NCBI GenBank assembly: GCA_900404475.1
Contig: OUQQ01000044.1
Location: forward strand, 5,959 to 65,792
Source of the DNA: Spongospora subterranea
Lineage: Eukaryota > Endomyxa > Phytomyxea > Plasmodiophorida > Plasmodiophoridae
Direction: 5' to 3'
DNA: 59,834 nucleotides
This document shows positions 19,503 through 30,500 of the stretch, piece by piece (positions within the stretch are counted from its first letter, which is position 1; the number at the start of each line of letters is the position of its first letter). A program made the translations under genes and the position numbers. The notes beneath the pieces are model-generated. The model searched no databases. It had not been told where the DNA came from and saw only the letters and a list, made by a program, of their open reading frames with translations.

Positions 19503-22500
19503 TTACTCGGCGGTGATCGCCAGATAATCGAGATTGGTGTCGGGATCATTCAGGTCGACCCATCGCTGTAGAACCGTCATCGTCTGGTCCAATCCCTCGT
19601 GATCATCATCTGAACACACCACAGTCTCAATCTGTTCATGGCCCTCTGAACCCCCATCTCATCCGACCAACCCGACAATCGTGTCTGACCAGTCGCTCTG
19701 GCCAGCAATGCGAAACTCAACGTCTTCTTCTTGTCCTGGATCGATTTGGTGAACGGGGCGGTTTTGGCACCTTTTGGNTCGCCAGATAATCGAGATTGGT
19801 GTCGGGATCATTCAGGTCGACCCATCGCTGTAGAACCGTCATCGTCTGGTCCAATCCCTCGTGATCATCATCTGAACACACCACAGTCTCAATCTCTTCA
19901 TGGCCCTCTGAACCCCCATCTCATCCGACCAACCCGACAATCGTGTCTGACCAGTCGCTCTGGCCAGCAATGCGAAACTCAACGTCTTCTTCTTGTCCTG
20001 GATCGATTTGGTGAACGGGGCGGTTTTGGCACCTTTTGGTGGACGAACACCGCAATCCGACGCCAAATTCACCATATTGATATCGTCGATAATAATCGAA
20101 CACAACGACAACATCTGATTCCAATGGGATTAGAGTACCCGTTTGTAGTTGCAGTTCGACACACAATCCGACCTGGTCGTTTAGTGCTCGCCGTTTTTCG
20201 CCGTCTTTCTCGCTTTCCAGATCGCTGATGATCTCTTTCAGCTTCAGCACGAGAGCCGGTTGATGGCGAGGGAATTCCGACAGAACCAGATCGAGCCCTT
20301 TCCGACAGTATCTAATCAATTGCCCAATCAGATATTGAACCCGATATCGGCCCATTGCTACAGAGACTTATTGGCGAACGACTGGGAGTTCTTCCCAATC
20401 CAGGCGATGATACAATCTCTCAACGCCGATTCCGGTGTGACATCGCCATCGACACCTTCTTCACCCAGAACACAATTAACAGCAGTTTAATCGGGGTCGG
20501 CGCCACCGCATACCTGTGTCCTTCTTGATGGCGCTATCTGAGAAATAGTCAACATCGATGGGAAGGGATTAGCGATGGTCATCATCAGGTGATTGACCTG
20601 ATTTGGCGCCATGGTCTTGACAGGCGTAATATGTGATCGGGACCTGCATGGCTTTACCAACGGGATCGCCCGACTTCATGATCGACAGAGCACCTCGTAA
20701 TGAGCTCGATGGAGTGAATCCTTTGGGCGTGGTCAGCCCCGATGGGATCGACACGAAGTAGGTGATCGGCTGATAGGAACGACCGGATGTGAAAGGGGAA
20801 TTGACAAACGGGGGCGATGCGATGGCCCAACCTCATATTGGTGCAACACCTCAACCTCCGATTTCGGCGGCTTCTTCTGCAATCTGTACAATTGGGGAGT
20901 TGGCGGAATGGATTGCCCGAAATGGGGCTGGAGAACTCACACAGCGTCGCTGAACTTGCGATAGATATCGACCTCAATCGGTTTCGGTAATTTCCTGACG
21001 AGATTGGCCGGCATTAGCTTCATCGACTCCAACACCGAATATTCCTCATGGCGTATCTCGATCCTCACTGTGTAATCGCCCTGAGATCATATCACCATCA
21101 CCGGATCAGGGACCGATATCATCTCGCCAACACGATCGCGCTGGTCTCACCTTCTCCAGCGAGATCGACTTGGGAAAGGCGTCGGATACGTGGACGAGCT
21201 GTTTAGAGGAATTGTGAATATGGCACATCTGTGAGCCGAAATCGGATTCGTAAAGGAGATTATTGAGCAATGGGTATTCCATTATAATGGAACATTTAGT
21301 GATCTGTTGGTCATTTCGGGGGGTCAAACACGGATTGATCGCGGGACCGACGACGACGACCTGAGCGAATTTATAGGTCAAGATGAGGGCGTAGGTGTGG
21401 CGTTGGTTAGGAAGAGTGTCGCGAACAGATAGACCGGATATGACACCTGCGATGACGGTGATGATGATGATGAGGGAGAGAAAGAGATGGCGATATGACC
21501 TGGGGAGATGGGGATCAATGGCGTTATCCAATCGGTGATATTGGCACTCGGCTCGACCGACTCCGTCTTCAGCAACGACGTCACGTCGATTCGCGAAACG
21601 CGATCGACACCTGTGTTGGGGGAAGGACGGAACGAGAGATTGGGTCAGGTCCATTAGGGTGAAGGGCGTCACGACCAGCGAACGGGAACTACCTGAGAAG
21701 GATAGAGCGGATGGGGATGAACTTATTCCACACCATTCGATCGATAAACTCGCTACGGTCGATCCCAGCGTTGACCAGAATTGTGCCAACGTCACCTGAA
21801 CGAGTGGGGGGCGATCGGATCAGATTATTCGGTCGAGGGCGATCGGGAACACCACAGCCGACCTCAAGGGTGGTTCGCTCCTTGACAGGAATCGATATCT
21901 GATGGCGTCGTGTTCCATGAACGGTGATGTACTTGTGATGAGACGTATCGCGATGGCTCCTGTATTTCTCATTATAAAGGGTGTGAAGGACGAACTGTCG
22001 CCCATCTTCGTTGCCATGGGATACGACCGTGATCAACGCCGCTCCGGCGCCGTTCGGAACCTGAACGAAATTGCGAACGATCGTCCCCGGTTTGAACTGT
22101 AATGAGGGGAATTCTGTGGTGGTAATTCCATCGACAATCAATGGGATAATCACTGTTATTGGCACTCTGAACATGATTATTGGCCCTGAGAACGATGGTG
22201 ATAAGAACGGGCGATTTCGGGGGTCAATATGAGATGGCGATCACCGTTCGACAGAGCGTCGTCGATCGTGGCGACGATCTCGGTGAAGTAAACAGTGTTG
22301 GGCTGTAATGACGATGGATTGACCTCAACAGAGAAGGAGCGGCCCTGATAGGACAATTGGGGTTTAGAACGAGGAATGAACGATGAGGATTGGGGATATT
22401 GACCTCATTACAGACAACTAATGCGATCGGACAGGAAACCCATTGGGAATCACATTTCAGGGCCATATGGAGTTCTAACAGGCTCTTGGACACTGTATAG

Positions 22501-25080
22501 AGGGGAGAGGGCGTCAGAGCGGCGACAACCGAGGGCGAGATGATGAACCAGAGACCGTTATCGGTATCGTCGGGAATATGGGGAATCACCTTAACGGAAT
22601 GGATTGATGGCGACTATGGGATTGGGGGGTCATCATCATCAACATCATCATCATCAATCGTGTGTGTCAATACCTTAACTTGACGTGATTCCCTGATCAA
22701 TATCCCCCTATTCGACCCGCCAACCACCACCTCAAACCGGATATCCTGTCGGATATCGTCCTTGTGCTGTGAACAATGGCGATAAGCGATCGGGGGGGGG
22801 GCGATGATCATGATGGCGGTGATCATTAATTACGAGCGATAGATATGCGGCCGCCTGTCGAGTACTCAATAAACCATGGCCGATTGTTAATGGCCCAACA
22901 CCATCAACAGGAACAGCTGTATTCTCAATCGCTCGTCTAATCCGAGCTGGGCTGATCGATATCCCTTGACCACGACAGAATCCAATCAGGTTCGATATCG
23001 ATCCGGCCGCGTTCGGGCTCGACATCGACGTCCCTTTGATGACGATATATCAGAGCGACAGATGTGATGGAGTGGACGAGCTCGCCCCCAGTCCCAACCG
23101 TTCATCAGCTGTTTGTTGTTGAGAGTCCATGTTGGAACAGGGGCGATCGCCGCTCCCGGTGCCGATATCGTCACCCCTCGACCGCCATCAATACAGGGAC
23201 CTCGCGATGACCAGGTCGTCTGTTGTGGCGGAACATCACATCGCACCGAATACAGCTATGGGCCATTCGATCGATCAACCAAACGCCCCAACAACAGCTG
23301 TACCTGTTGCGCCATCTCCGATGTGACGAACGCCCCGACCGAGATGGCGCCGTCGGTGGTACCGGCCGGGGCGCCCACCGTCGATAGGGCTGGACCAGCA
23401 TTGCCAGCTGATCCGACGAACACGATCTGGGGTTGGATTAAAGGGAGGAGATAGGATTGGGGCGATCGATCGAATTACATTGTGTTTATGGACGAGCTGA
23501 TTGAGGAGATGACAGACCCGGCCGTGATTGGGAACTGATGTCGGTTCACCATAGGACATGTTGACGATATCGACATTGGAGTTGATACAGGCGGTTAATG
23601 CCCTGATCATGGCGGTACAGGTCTCCATGGAACCTGACCACGATTGCGATAAAAGGGGGATGTGTTAGGGCGACACACCAACACCCACCTAATCGGGTGT
23701 CGCCAATCTTCATCGATATGATCTGGGCCGATGGATTGACGCCATCGAGATGCGGTTGTCCAGGGAAATGTGCAGCTGCAATACCGGCGACATGGGTGCC
23801 ATGTGATCCTGATGACGAGGGATTGAGGGTGTGCGGTGGTGATCGGGGCGATCAACATCATCATCACCTGCCACTGTCACAACCGACAGAACACCACCGG
23901 ATTCGTATCTGATTCGGGGGAACATGTCAGAGGGCGAGACGATTGTCTGGACGAGGGTGTGTCGTTCTGACACGTTGAACGAATAGGATAACAGTTCACT
24001 GCCGAATGTGGAGAACTGTTTATCGAAGCGATATTCCTTGATGAGTTTGGCGTGTTCTAATCTGCCATCACAGGCGGTATCAATAGCGATCCGCCATAGA
24101 CCTATTATGGCGATCCCAGATCAGATCGTGATCAAGGACGCGCCACCAATAACAGATTACCATCTGAGTCCATGAACATTATCGCGTCGAAAACAGGACC
24201 GATATCGAGAACATCGTATTTCTCTGACAGCGATTTCAACCTGAGAAAAACCCAGAGATTGATGGGCGATGTTTCAAGAGCAGTTCAGACCAGTTTACTC
24301 CTTCAATCGCAGTTCGATATCGGCGGCCGCTTCATCGTCGCCCCGTTTCTACAGCGAACCGATGATGATCTGACCCGAGATCATCAATGAACCACATCAT
24401 ACCTGGCAATCGGACAGGTCGCCGTGCAGATTCAGCTCAACGGTCCGATTACGATCGGTGAACGGTTCGTTCCGCTTGTGGCGATGCCGTTTGACCAGCG
24501 GTCGGGGGAATAGGCTATACGCCTCCACGACCCCAACCCGAACCCCTGATCGACCACCATCAGCGACCTGATCATCACGACCTGGACCATCTCGGTACGG
24601 TTGTCATTGATTTGGGCGGTGGTGATCATTGTGATCCAGTCGTCAGGAATGTGCAATATTCGCCCGGTCTTTCCGACTACGGTTCTCGATTGGAGGTCGA
24701 TAGGGCGTTGGACCATCGCGATATCACCAGCGCCACTGCAATCGATTAGATCTATAGAAAAATACATCAGCGGATCTCTGGGGGCGATCGAGCTCAACTC
24801 GGGCGATCTCTGGTGTTTTACCGATGATTTTGGGCAAATTCGTGGAGGTGACCTGTAATCCTTGGGCATTTGGATCAACACCTGTCAATGATGGAATGAA
24901 CGGGCGCGAGGATGGCGATCGTGTCGACCGATACCGGTATCTAATATGGCGATAACAACAGGGGGATCGGCAGATTTCGGTTCAAGATCCCCTTGATCGA
25001 TGTGGTGCGATCTGGGAATCATCTCCCGTTTTGTCAGGAAGACGGTGCAGGAGGTTGACGACACCGTTCGAACCGATGAG
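19503..25080 (-). CDS. TPP2: Tripeptidyl-peptidase II, subtilisin-like serine peptidase
   Basis: This multi-exon minus-strand gene carries all catalytic motifs of TPP II. The Asp is in [19 protein letters not shown] (split by an intron near 24882-24935). The His is in [15 protein letters not shown], followed by [22 protein letters not shown] precedes the oxyanion Asn in [18 protein letters not shown]. The Ser is in [15 protein letters not shown] (split by an intron). [10 protein letters not shown] and [14 protein letters not shown] follow. The long C-terminal part includes the helical end [15 protein letters not shown] and [10 protein letters not shown], stopping at TAA 19503-19505. TPP II is a giant cytosolic complex that removes tripeptides downstream of the proteasome. 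The 5' end is uncertain: a frame reading [17 protein letters not shown] near 25000-25080 looks like the family N-terminus but is one base out of frame with the catalytic exon. An assembly duplication (19517-20039) disturbs the last exons. Confidence 0.88.
19517..19777. repeat. First copy of a 261-bp duplication flanking an N
   Basis: Bases 19517-19777 recur as 19779-20039 with one substitution (ATCTGTTCATGG/ATCTCTTCATGG), with an N at 19778 between them. As at 14403, this looks like two alleles joined end to end by the assembler inside the 3' end of the TPP II gene. Confidence 0.9.
19779..20039. repeat. Second copy of the 261-bp duplication
   Basis: Partner of 19517-19777, differing at one base. 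Using only one copy gives a normal TPP II C-terminus ending [18 protein letters not shown]. Confidence 0.9.
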
Positions 25081-25643
25081 TTCTGTTCCGCACCTGGTGT
25101 GTGTTCTGTGGTTCAGACCCCGGTCTGATCAGATCCCCATTGGCCTTGTGTTCCCCCTCAAAACCCTAATTCATCACGAGGCCGCACACAATATCAGTCC
25201 CAAATGGCGCCACATTGGCCAAACACAGAACTGGAGCGGTTGTTCACTAATCGCTGAATTGGCGCAATACTGGGCGAACATTGAGCATTTGATTCCATGG
25301 GCCGATATCAGGAATCTGTGTCCGATGTGAATTACAAATGAGACCAGAGAAGTCGGAAACTGAATTGAATAACTGTCGACGCCATTAGGAATTCGTTATT
25401 CTGATCAGCGGATTGATCTGACACAATCACTTAACAACACATTGGGGATATGTTCCCCTTCAACTATTCAATTCACGTCGACATCGTGTTGGTGATTTTA
25501 CCCCCGTTTAGTATTATTGGGGGCCGCACCTGCTCTGCTTCTCTCGACAACATATCGTGTGAGATATCCCCAGACAACCTGATCTGGATTTATTTGACAA
25601 TCCAATAAAACTGAGGAATTAAACTCACACTAGCAACTAATTT
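25081..25643. other. Intergenic region upstream of the TPP II gene
   Basis: About 560 bases between the probable TPP II start and the stop of the next minus-strand gene. It should hold the TPP II promoter and perhaps a first exon. A plus-strand frame at 25031-25330 has no recognisable motif. No repeats seen. Confidence 0.3.
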
Positions 25644-26159
25644 TCATTTATCCAGTGCGATAATGATCTGATCGGCGGCTCCGACCTGAAGCGATCGTGT
25701 GAACTCCTCGGAGATCATGATATTCAAATACTTGGCCTTCCATCCCAGATCGGCGTATAATGGTCTCGAGAACGTGTAGAACAGGGCGGCAAAGGGGAAG
25801 CGAACGTCGTTATCGCCGCCGATTCTGATTCCCTTCTCAGCCAGATGGGCAACGTCTTCCTGCGACACCCCAACCCGACGTTCCATCCATGGAGCGACAT
25901 CGTGATACCATCGGATGAACTGCTTCAGGAATTGACGAAGATGGATTGTTTCCGGTTGGAGATTCAGATGGCCAGTCCTTCCGGTTGGCATTTTCGCCAT
26001 CTGTTGACAGCGCCATGTCCAGGTCAGTATCGCCTGTGGAAATTCGCGCTCGAACTGGTCCTGTTTGGACGAGATTCGGTTCAGCAAAACGATCGTGAGA
26101 ACGGTGCAGTAAACCCCCAATGATATCGTGATGATCGCCAGTTTCGCCAACCTGTTCAT
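25644..26159 (-). CDS. Unknown single-pass membrane protein, 171 residues
   Basis: The product is not recognised. The intronless frame begins with ATG at 26159 and MNRLAKLA, followed at once by a membrane helix (IITISLGVYCTVLTIVLLN), which suggests a signal anchor. The lumenal or intermembrane part has RQFLKQFIRWYHDVAPWMER, a possible short helix pair, and a conserved-looking end (FPFAALFYTFSRPLYADLGW, YLNIMISEEFTRSLQVG). It is divergent from SURF1, with 236 bases between the starts. That arrangement could mean shared regulation and a mitochondrial role, but this is inference only. Confidence 0.6.
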   Translation of the reverse strand: MNRLAKLAIITISLGVYCTVLTIVLLNRISSKQDQFEREFPQAILTWTWRCQQMAKMPTGRTGHLNLQPETIHLRQFLKQFIRWYHDVAPWMERRVGVSQEDVAHLAEKGIRIGGDNDVRFPFAALFYTFSRPLYADLGWKAKYLNIMISEEFTRSLQVGAADQIIIALDK

Positions 26160-26395
26160 TGGAATTGTTAATAATTAGATTGGACCTGGTGGAGATAGCG
26201 TCCTTAACTGTTAGTCAGGTCAAAGATTGATCGTCATCATATTCGGTCATGATCTGGTTTAGTTGATGTGGATTGACCTGAAGAAAACAGTTTTTGTAGA
26301 ACTTGATCTGAATCCTTGAACTTTGTAAAACGTGATCTGATTCTTTCCACGTTGTATTCTCTGCTTCAACCGATCATTGTTGAGAGTCGGTCGAG
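26160..26395. promoter_or_regulatory. Divergent intergenic region between the membrane protein and SURF1
   Basis: These 236 bases separate two opposite ATGs and so probably contain a two-way promoter. A short near-repeat (AACTTGATCTGAATCCTTGAA / AACGTGATCTGATTCTTTCC) lies at about 26300-26350. No TATA box is obvious. Confidence 0.4.
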
Positions 26396-27457
26396 ATGAC
26401 AAAAGGGCAATATCTCCTTGGCAGATTGGGGCTGAACATAGACAGCGATATTGCGCGAGATATGAAGGCGATGGATGTTATCGGATGCGGCGTGTTCTCC
26501 ATGTGCAGTGCTGGTACGGCCGCCCTGGGGGCCTGGCAACTACAACGACGCCGGGAGAAGGTGGCACAGATCGAGGCGCGCCGGGCGCAACTCGATGGGG
26601 ACGCGATCCCGTTGACCGATCGCCCTGTGCTGTGGAGTAAAGTCGCCCTGCCTCCAGGGCGATATGATCGGCAACAGTTCCTGGTCGGGCCGAGAGGAGG
26701 GCCATCGACTATCGCCACCGATCATGGGTCATCTGGTATATCAACTGGTGGCCTGGGATATCAGATCATCGGTACCATAGCGCCATTCGCCGTCGCCAAA
26801 CACACTCGCGCCAGAATGTTTTTTGTTTTCAACCTGGTTTATTAATGTTCATCGACGGTTGAGACTGTTTTCCAAGTTCACCGAATAGCCCGTTTTTTGC
26901 AGCTCCGTTTACGGCAAGCGATGGGAGTGTGTACCTGGTCAATCGTGGATGGTGCCAAAGGAAATCAGCCAGCCTTGGTCTGGAATCATTGGCTGACGAG
27001 CCGATTGCTGGTCAGGTTGGGGTCGCCCGACCTTACGAGCGAATACTCGGCAGCGCGTAATCGATCACAGATTAACGGCACCGCCGATCATTGCTAAACC
27101 CTGCACCCATTTTTTTAGACCGCCGCCGTCAAACATTTTCGTCTCGATGGACGCCCCGGAGATGATGTCCCGAATATCGCCCGATTCGCAAACCGACTTC
27201 TTCGTCGACTTGCTCGAGAGCAACGGGAATAGCGTTGGGGGCGTGCTTCATAGGAAAAGAATCGACGATTTCCTTCACTTCCCAACGTCGCCCGAGAAAC
27301 ATGTAGCTTATGCATTCACTTGGTCTTGATCGCTGCGGGAAACGACTGAAAACAAATGCTGATGGATGTTCTGGACAGGTTTGCCTTGAGCGCTGCGGTT
27401 GCGACAATGACCGTCATCAGATTTCGAAAGCGATCCAAGCAGACATTTTCACGATGA
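26396..27457 (+). CDS. SURF1: SURF1, cytochrome c oxidase assembly factor
   Basis: Exon 1 reads an N-terminal membrane segment (VFSMCSAGTAALGAWQLQRR, continuing REKVAQIEARRAQL) and WSKVALPPGRYDRQQFLVGP, the family signature. A 131-nt intron (about 26772-26902) leads to APFTASDGSVYLVNRGW, which has the conserved VNRGW. A second intron (about 27058-27119) leads to NIFVSMDAPEMMSRI and HVAYAFTW. A third (27323-27378) restores the last membrane helix FALSAAVATMTVIRF before TGA 27455-27457. Without that last splice the protein would wrongly lack its second membrane helix. SURF1 is an inner mitochondrial membrane protein that helps assemble complex IV around heme a, so the cell should have aerobic mitochondria. 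One of the few introns here longer than 60 nt is in this gene. Confidence 0.9.
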
Positions 27458-27519
27458 GGCTGTGCTAACCATATTATATATATATACTGTATATATTCTC
27501 AATAATTGACAGTGAATTT

Positions 27520-30500
27520 CTAATCCGGGAAACATTTTCTCCATAATAAATTGCAACAGCTGTTGACAACCTGAGCCAAAAGCAATTTCCGTTGCGCATC
27601 GAGAGCTTCGTCGCCACACAGGGCCACACTGGAAAATGCAATATCTGGAGATCGTGAAATGATGACACCGACGTCACCGCAACCAATAAATAAGGAGGAC
27701 AACTGATCATCGCCGATAACCTGTTACAACAACATTCAACGATTGCTGATGTACCAGAAACGTGAGAATACGTACAATATCATTGCAGACATTGAGAAAT
27801 GACGACCTCAAATGAGAGAGTATTGCGGCTGGTTCAATAGACGCAAGGCTAAACCTAGTTATTCACGAACAGGGCACACTAGACAGAGAAACATACCAAT
27901 CGAAAAGACGAGATAATGATGGGTCAAACAGTTCAAGATTCAGACAGTGAAATCGCTGCATATCGCCGCGTTCCATTTTGACAACGTCAGCAATCACGTA
28001 TGAGGTCAGCTGTTTCCACAGCTGCTCTTTACGTAACTCTTCTTGGCACAACACAAGGATGTGGCGCAAAAGTTCCGATACGATTACCCCGGTTTCTGTG
28101 TTTTCACCGGAAATTGTGCGAACGAACACATCGCTCAAAGAAAATGCCACAAAATCAGGATTAAACAAGTATTCTGCATTGCTCGATAATCCGAAACGCT
28201 TGGCATTCGATCGCAAATAGGAAAATGTGTTTGGAAACGTTGCAAACGATTCAATTGAGATCCGAATCAGACATGGAGAGCCGCTTTCATATATAGTTGT
28301 TAACGTTCCGCGCAGATCCAAAAACCCTACAGTTAACAATATAAGATATGACGACAACAGCGCAAGACCACGTTAAACACCATGGTAGCTGTCAAGAAAC
28401 GTCGCGCGCCCGTTAATGAAGTCGAAAATCTGCAGTGTGTGGAACTCTTCGATGAAGCAGTGGATATCAATCATTTCAAATGCGGTGATAGAACTTTGAA
28501 TTAAATCGTCGTTGGCTACACCCGGTTTTAGCTCAAACAGGAAACTATCGCAGCTAATGGTCAACGGGGAGACGATCAGCTGCAAAATGGTGAGAGCGGT
28601 GACAAAACATACTGATCTGATGACCGACACGTATGAGCATAATCAGCCCTGGTACTACAAATTTCCTCAACAGGCAATGACGTACGGGGCCCGTTGTAGC
28701 TGACAATGTGTCAGAACGACGATGCATTTACAGACATTTCCATTACAGTTAGAGACCGAGACGGATATCAACGAATCAAACCCTTCTTTGCGGCTTAGAA
28801 ACTTGGCAAATTCTTCTGCAAACGGCTCCACGGCACCGTTGTTACACTCGACCGGGCTGTCAATGTTCATGAAGAATTGAAACGTAAACGACTTTTGCTG
28901 TAGCTGGGCGATTAAAGTTGATTAAAAGTCGACCGCGATATTAAAGCAGACCTTGAGCGCAACGGCGTGGTTGCAAATCATATCGATCCATTGAAGCTGC
29001 AAGGAAGGTGTGGCAACCGGAGGATTATCGCCTTCGCAAATCAATGCGCAGAACTGGCGGCGTGAAACGCGCTCTGCCTCTTCACGAAGCCGTTTGGCAA
29101 CTAGCAAAAAACTTTTCCCATGGCGAGTGACGGGATCCTGAATGAATTCTCTGCACGAAACATTCGAATAAGACAATGGAAAACCATGCTCAGGCACTCC
29201 GATCACCTCGTGCGAAACGAGCATAACTCCTCAGGAGCAGTTTGCCCCATTAACACAGTGCCAAACCGTTGCATGGATATGTTTCCGGCAGCGGATGCGG
29301 CGAGTACAGGATGGGTGCGAGAAGCCGTTATACGTCGACGCGCCTGAATATGAAACAGACGTCAGACGAAGGCCAGCCATGCATATAGTTTGAGGAAACT
29401 ACCTCAAAACGATTTAATGGGCGTTCTTTGCGATTGGGATATTCGTTTGGAGGAGCGCTACGGGGATATCAGACGGATTGTGCAAAAAACCATGCTTCTT
29501 CACCTTGTTTCCGGTTGTTGAACATCATGAAATACATGACGAGGCGGTGTCTGACAAAAACCGGAAATTAGCCCATAATATCGTGTGACAAAAATCCACC
29601 GTCAAACACGAAACCTGATTATCAACAAGCACGTTTATGTTGTCAACAGTGAATCGCGCTTGATAAACAGGCATGTCGTTTGAGGACAGGATTGGGGCCG
29701 GTGGAACCGAGGAAACGTGACGAAACAGGCCAAGTTTTTGATGCAGAATGTTATCGAGCAGGTGCATGCGAAAACGACACCATGACAGCAACTTAGATGA
29801 TTGTTTGACTGTAATAGCGTAATAACGATCTACATAAGTAGAGATCAAGCAATGAGAAGCAACGCTTAATTACCAAGTTGCGTAGTTAGGGTGCTTTTCC
29901 AGTTGTAAATTGTTATTTGAACTTTTTCGCTAGACAAAGACACAATGATAAAAGAGGAACGGTGGGCGAGAATAGTGCTTTTGCCGACACCAGCAGAAAC
30001 GTAACCAGACTCGGCACCAATAATATGAGGAAAGCACATGAATTTGGAGGGAGGCAAACCCGATTCCATGACTCCTCCGACCAAAAACAAGTCGTTTTGT
30101 CCACTAAAGTCACTTTAAATGTAACAAAGGTCGATAATCACACCATACTGACTCTGGTAAAGCAAACTGTTTTTGCCACTCCCCATTACAGAACAGAAAC
30201 ATCTGGGCAGAAAAACAGTCGTGTATAGAAACAAGCATCGCCTGAAGGTCGTCTACGATTAAAGGTAAAGCCCATGTCGCCCTAAGATAAAATGGTTACA
30301 GGGCCGACGATTTTAAATGCTTGTCTAACGCACAATCGTAGGTGGAACTCAGTTACGCGCACGGTTGGATCCTGAAAAGGTAACGCTTGCGAGAGAAGCG
30401 AACTTATTTGGCAAAATGGCAAAGACTTGGCATTGTAATATTGCCACGTTTTTTCAATCCTGTATTGCATAATGGCCTAGCCAATCGTCAAGAATAGACA

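Noticed and set aside
22000..24000. HIP1-like GCGATCGC sites suggesting bacterial origin of the TPP II gene
   Set aside because: Only occasional full octamers occur, and the gene contains spliceosomal introns that split its catalytic motifs, so bacterial transfer is not supported.
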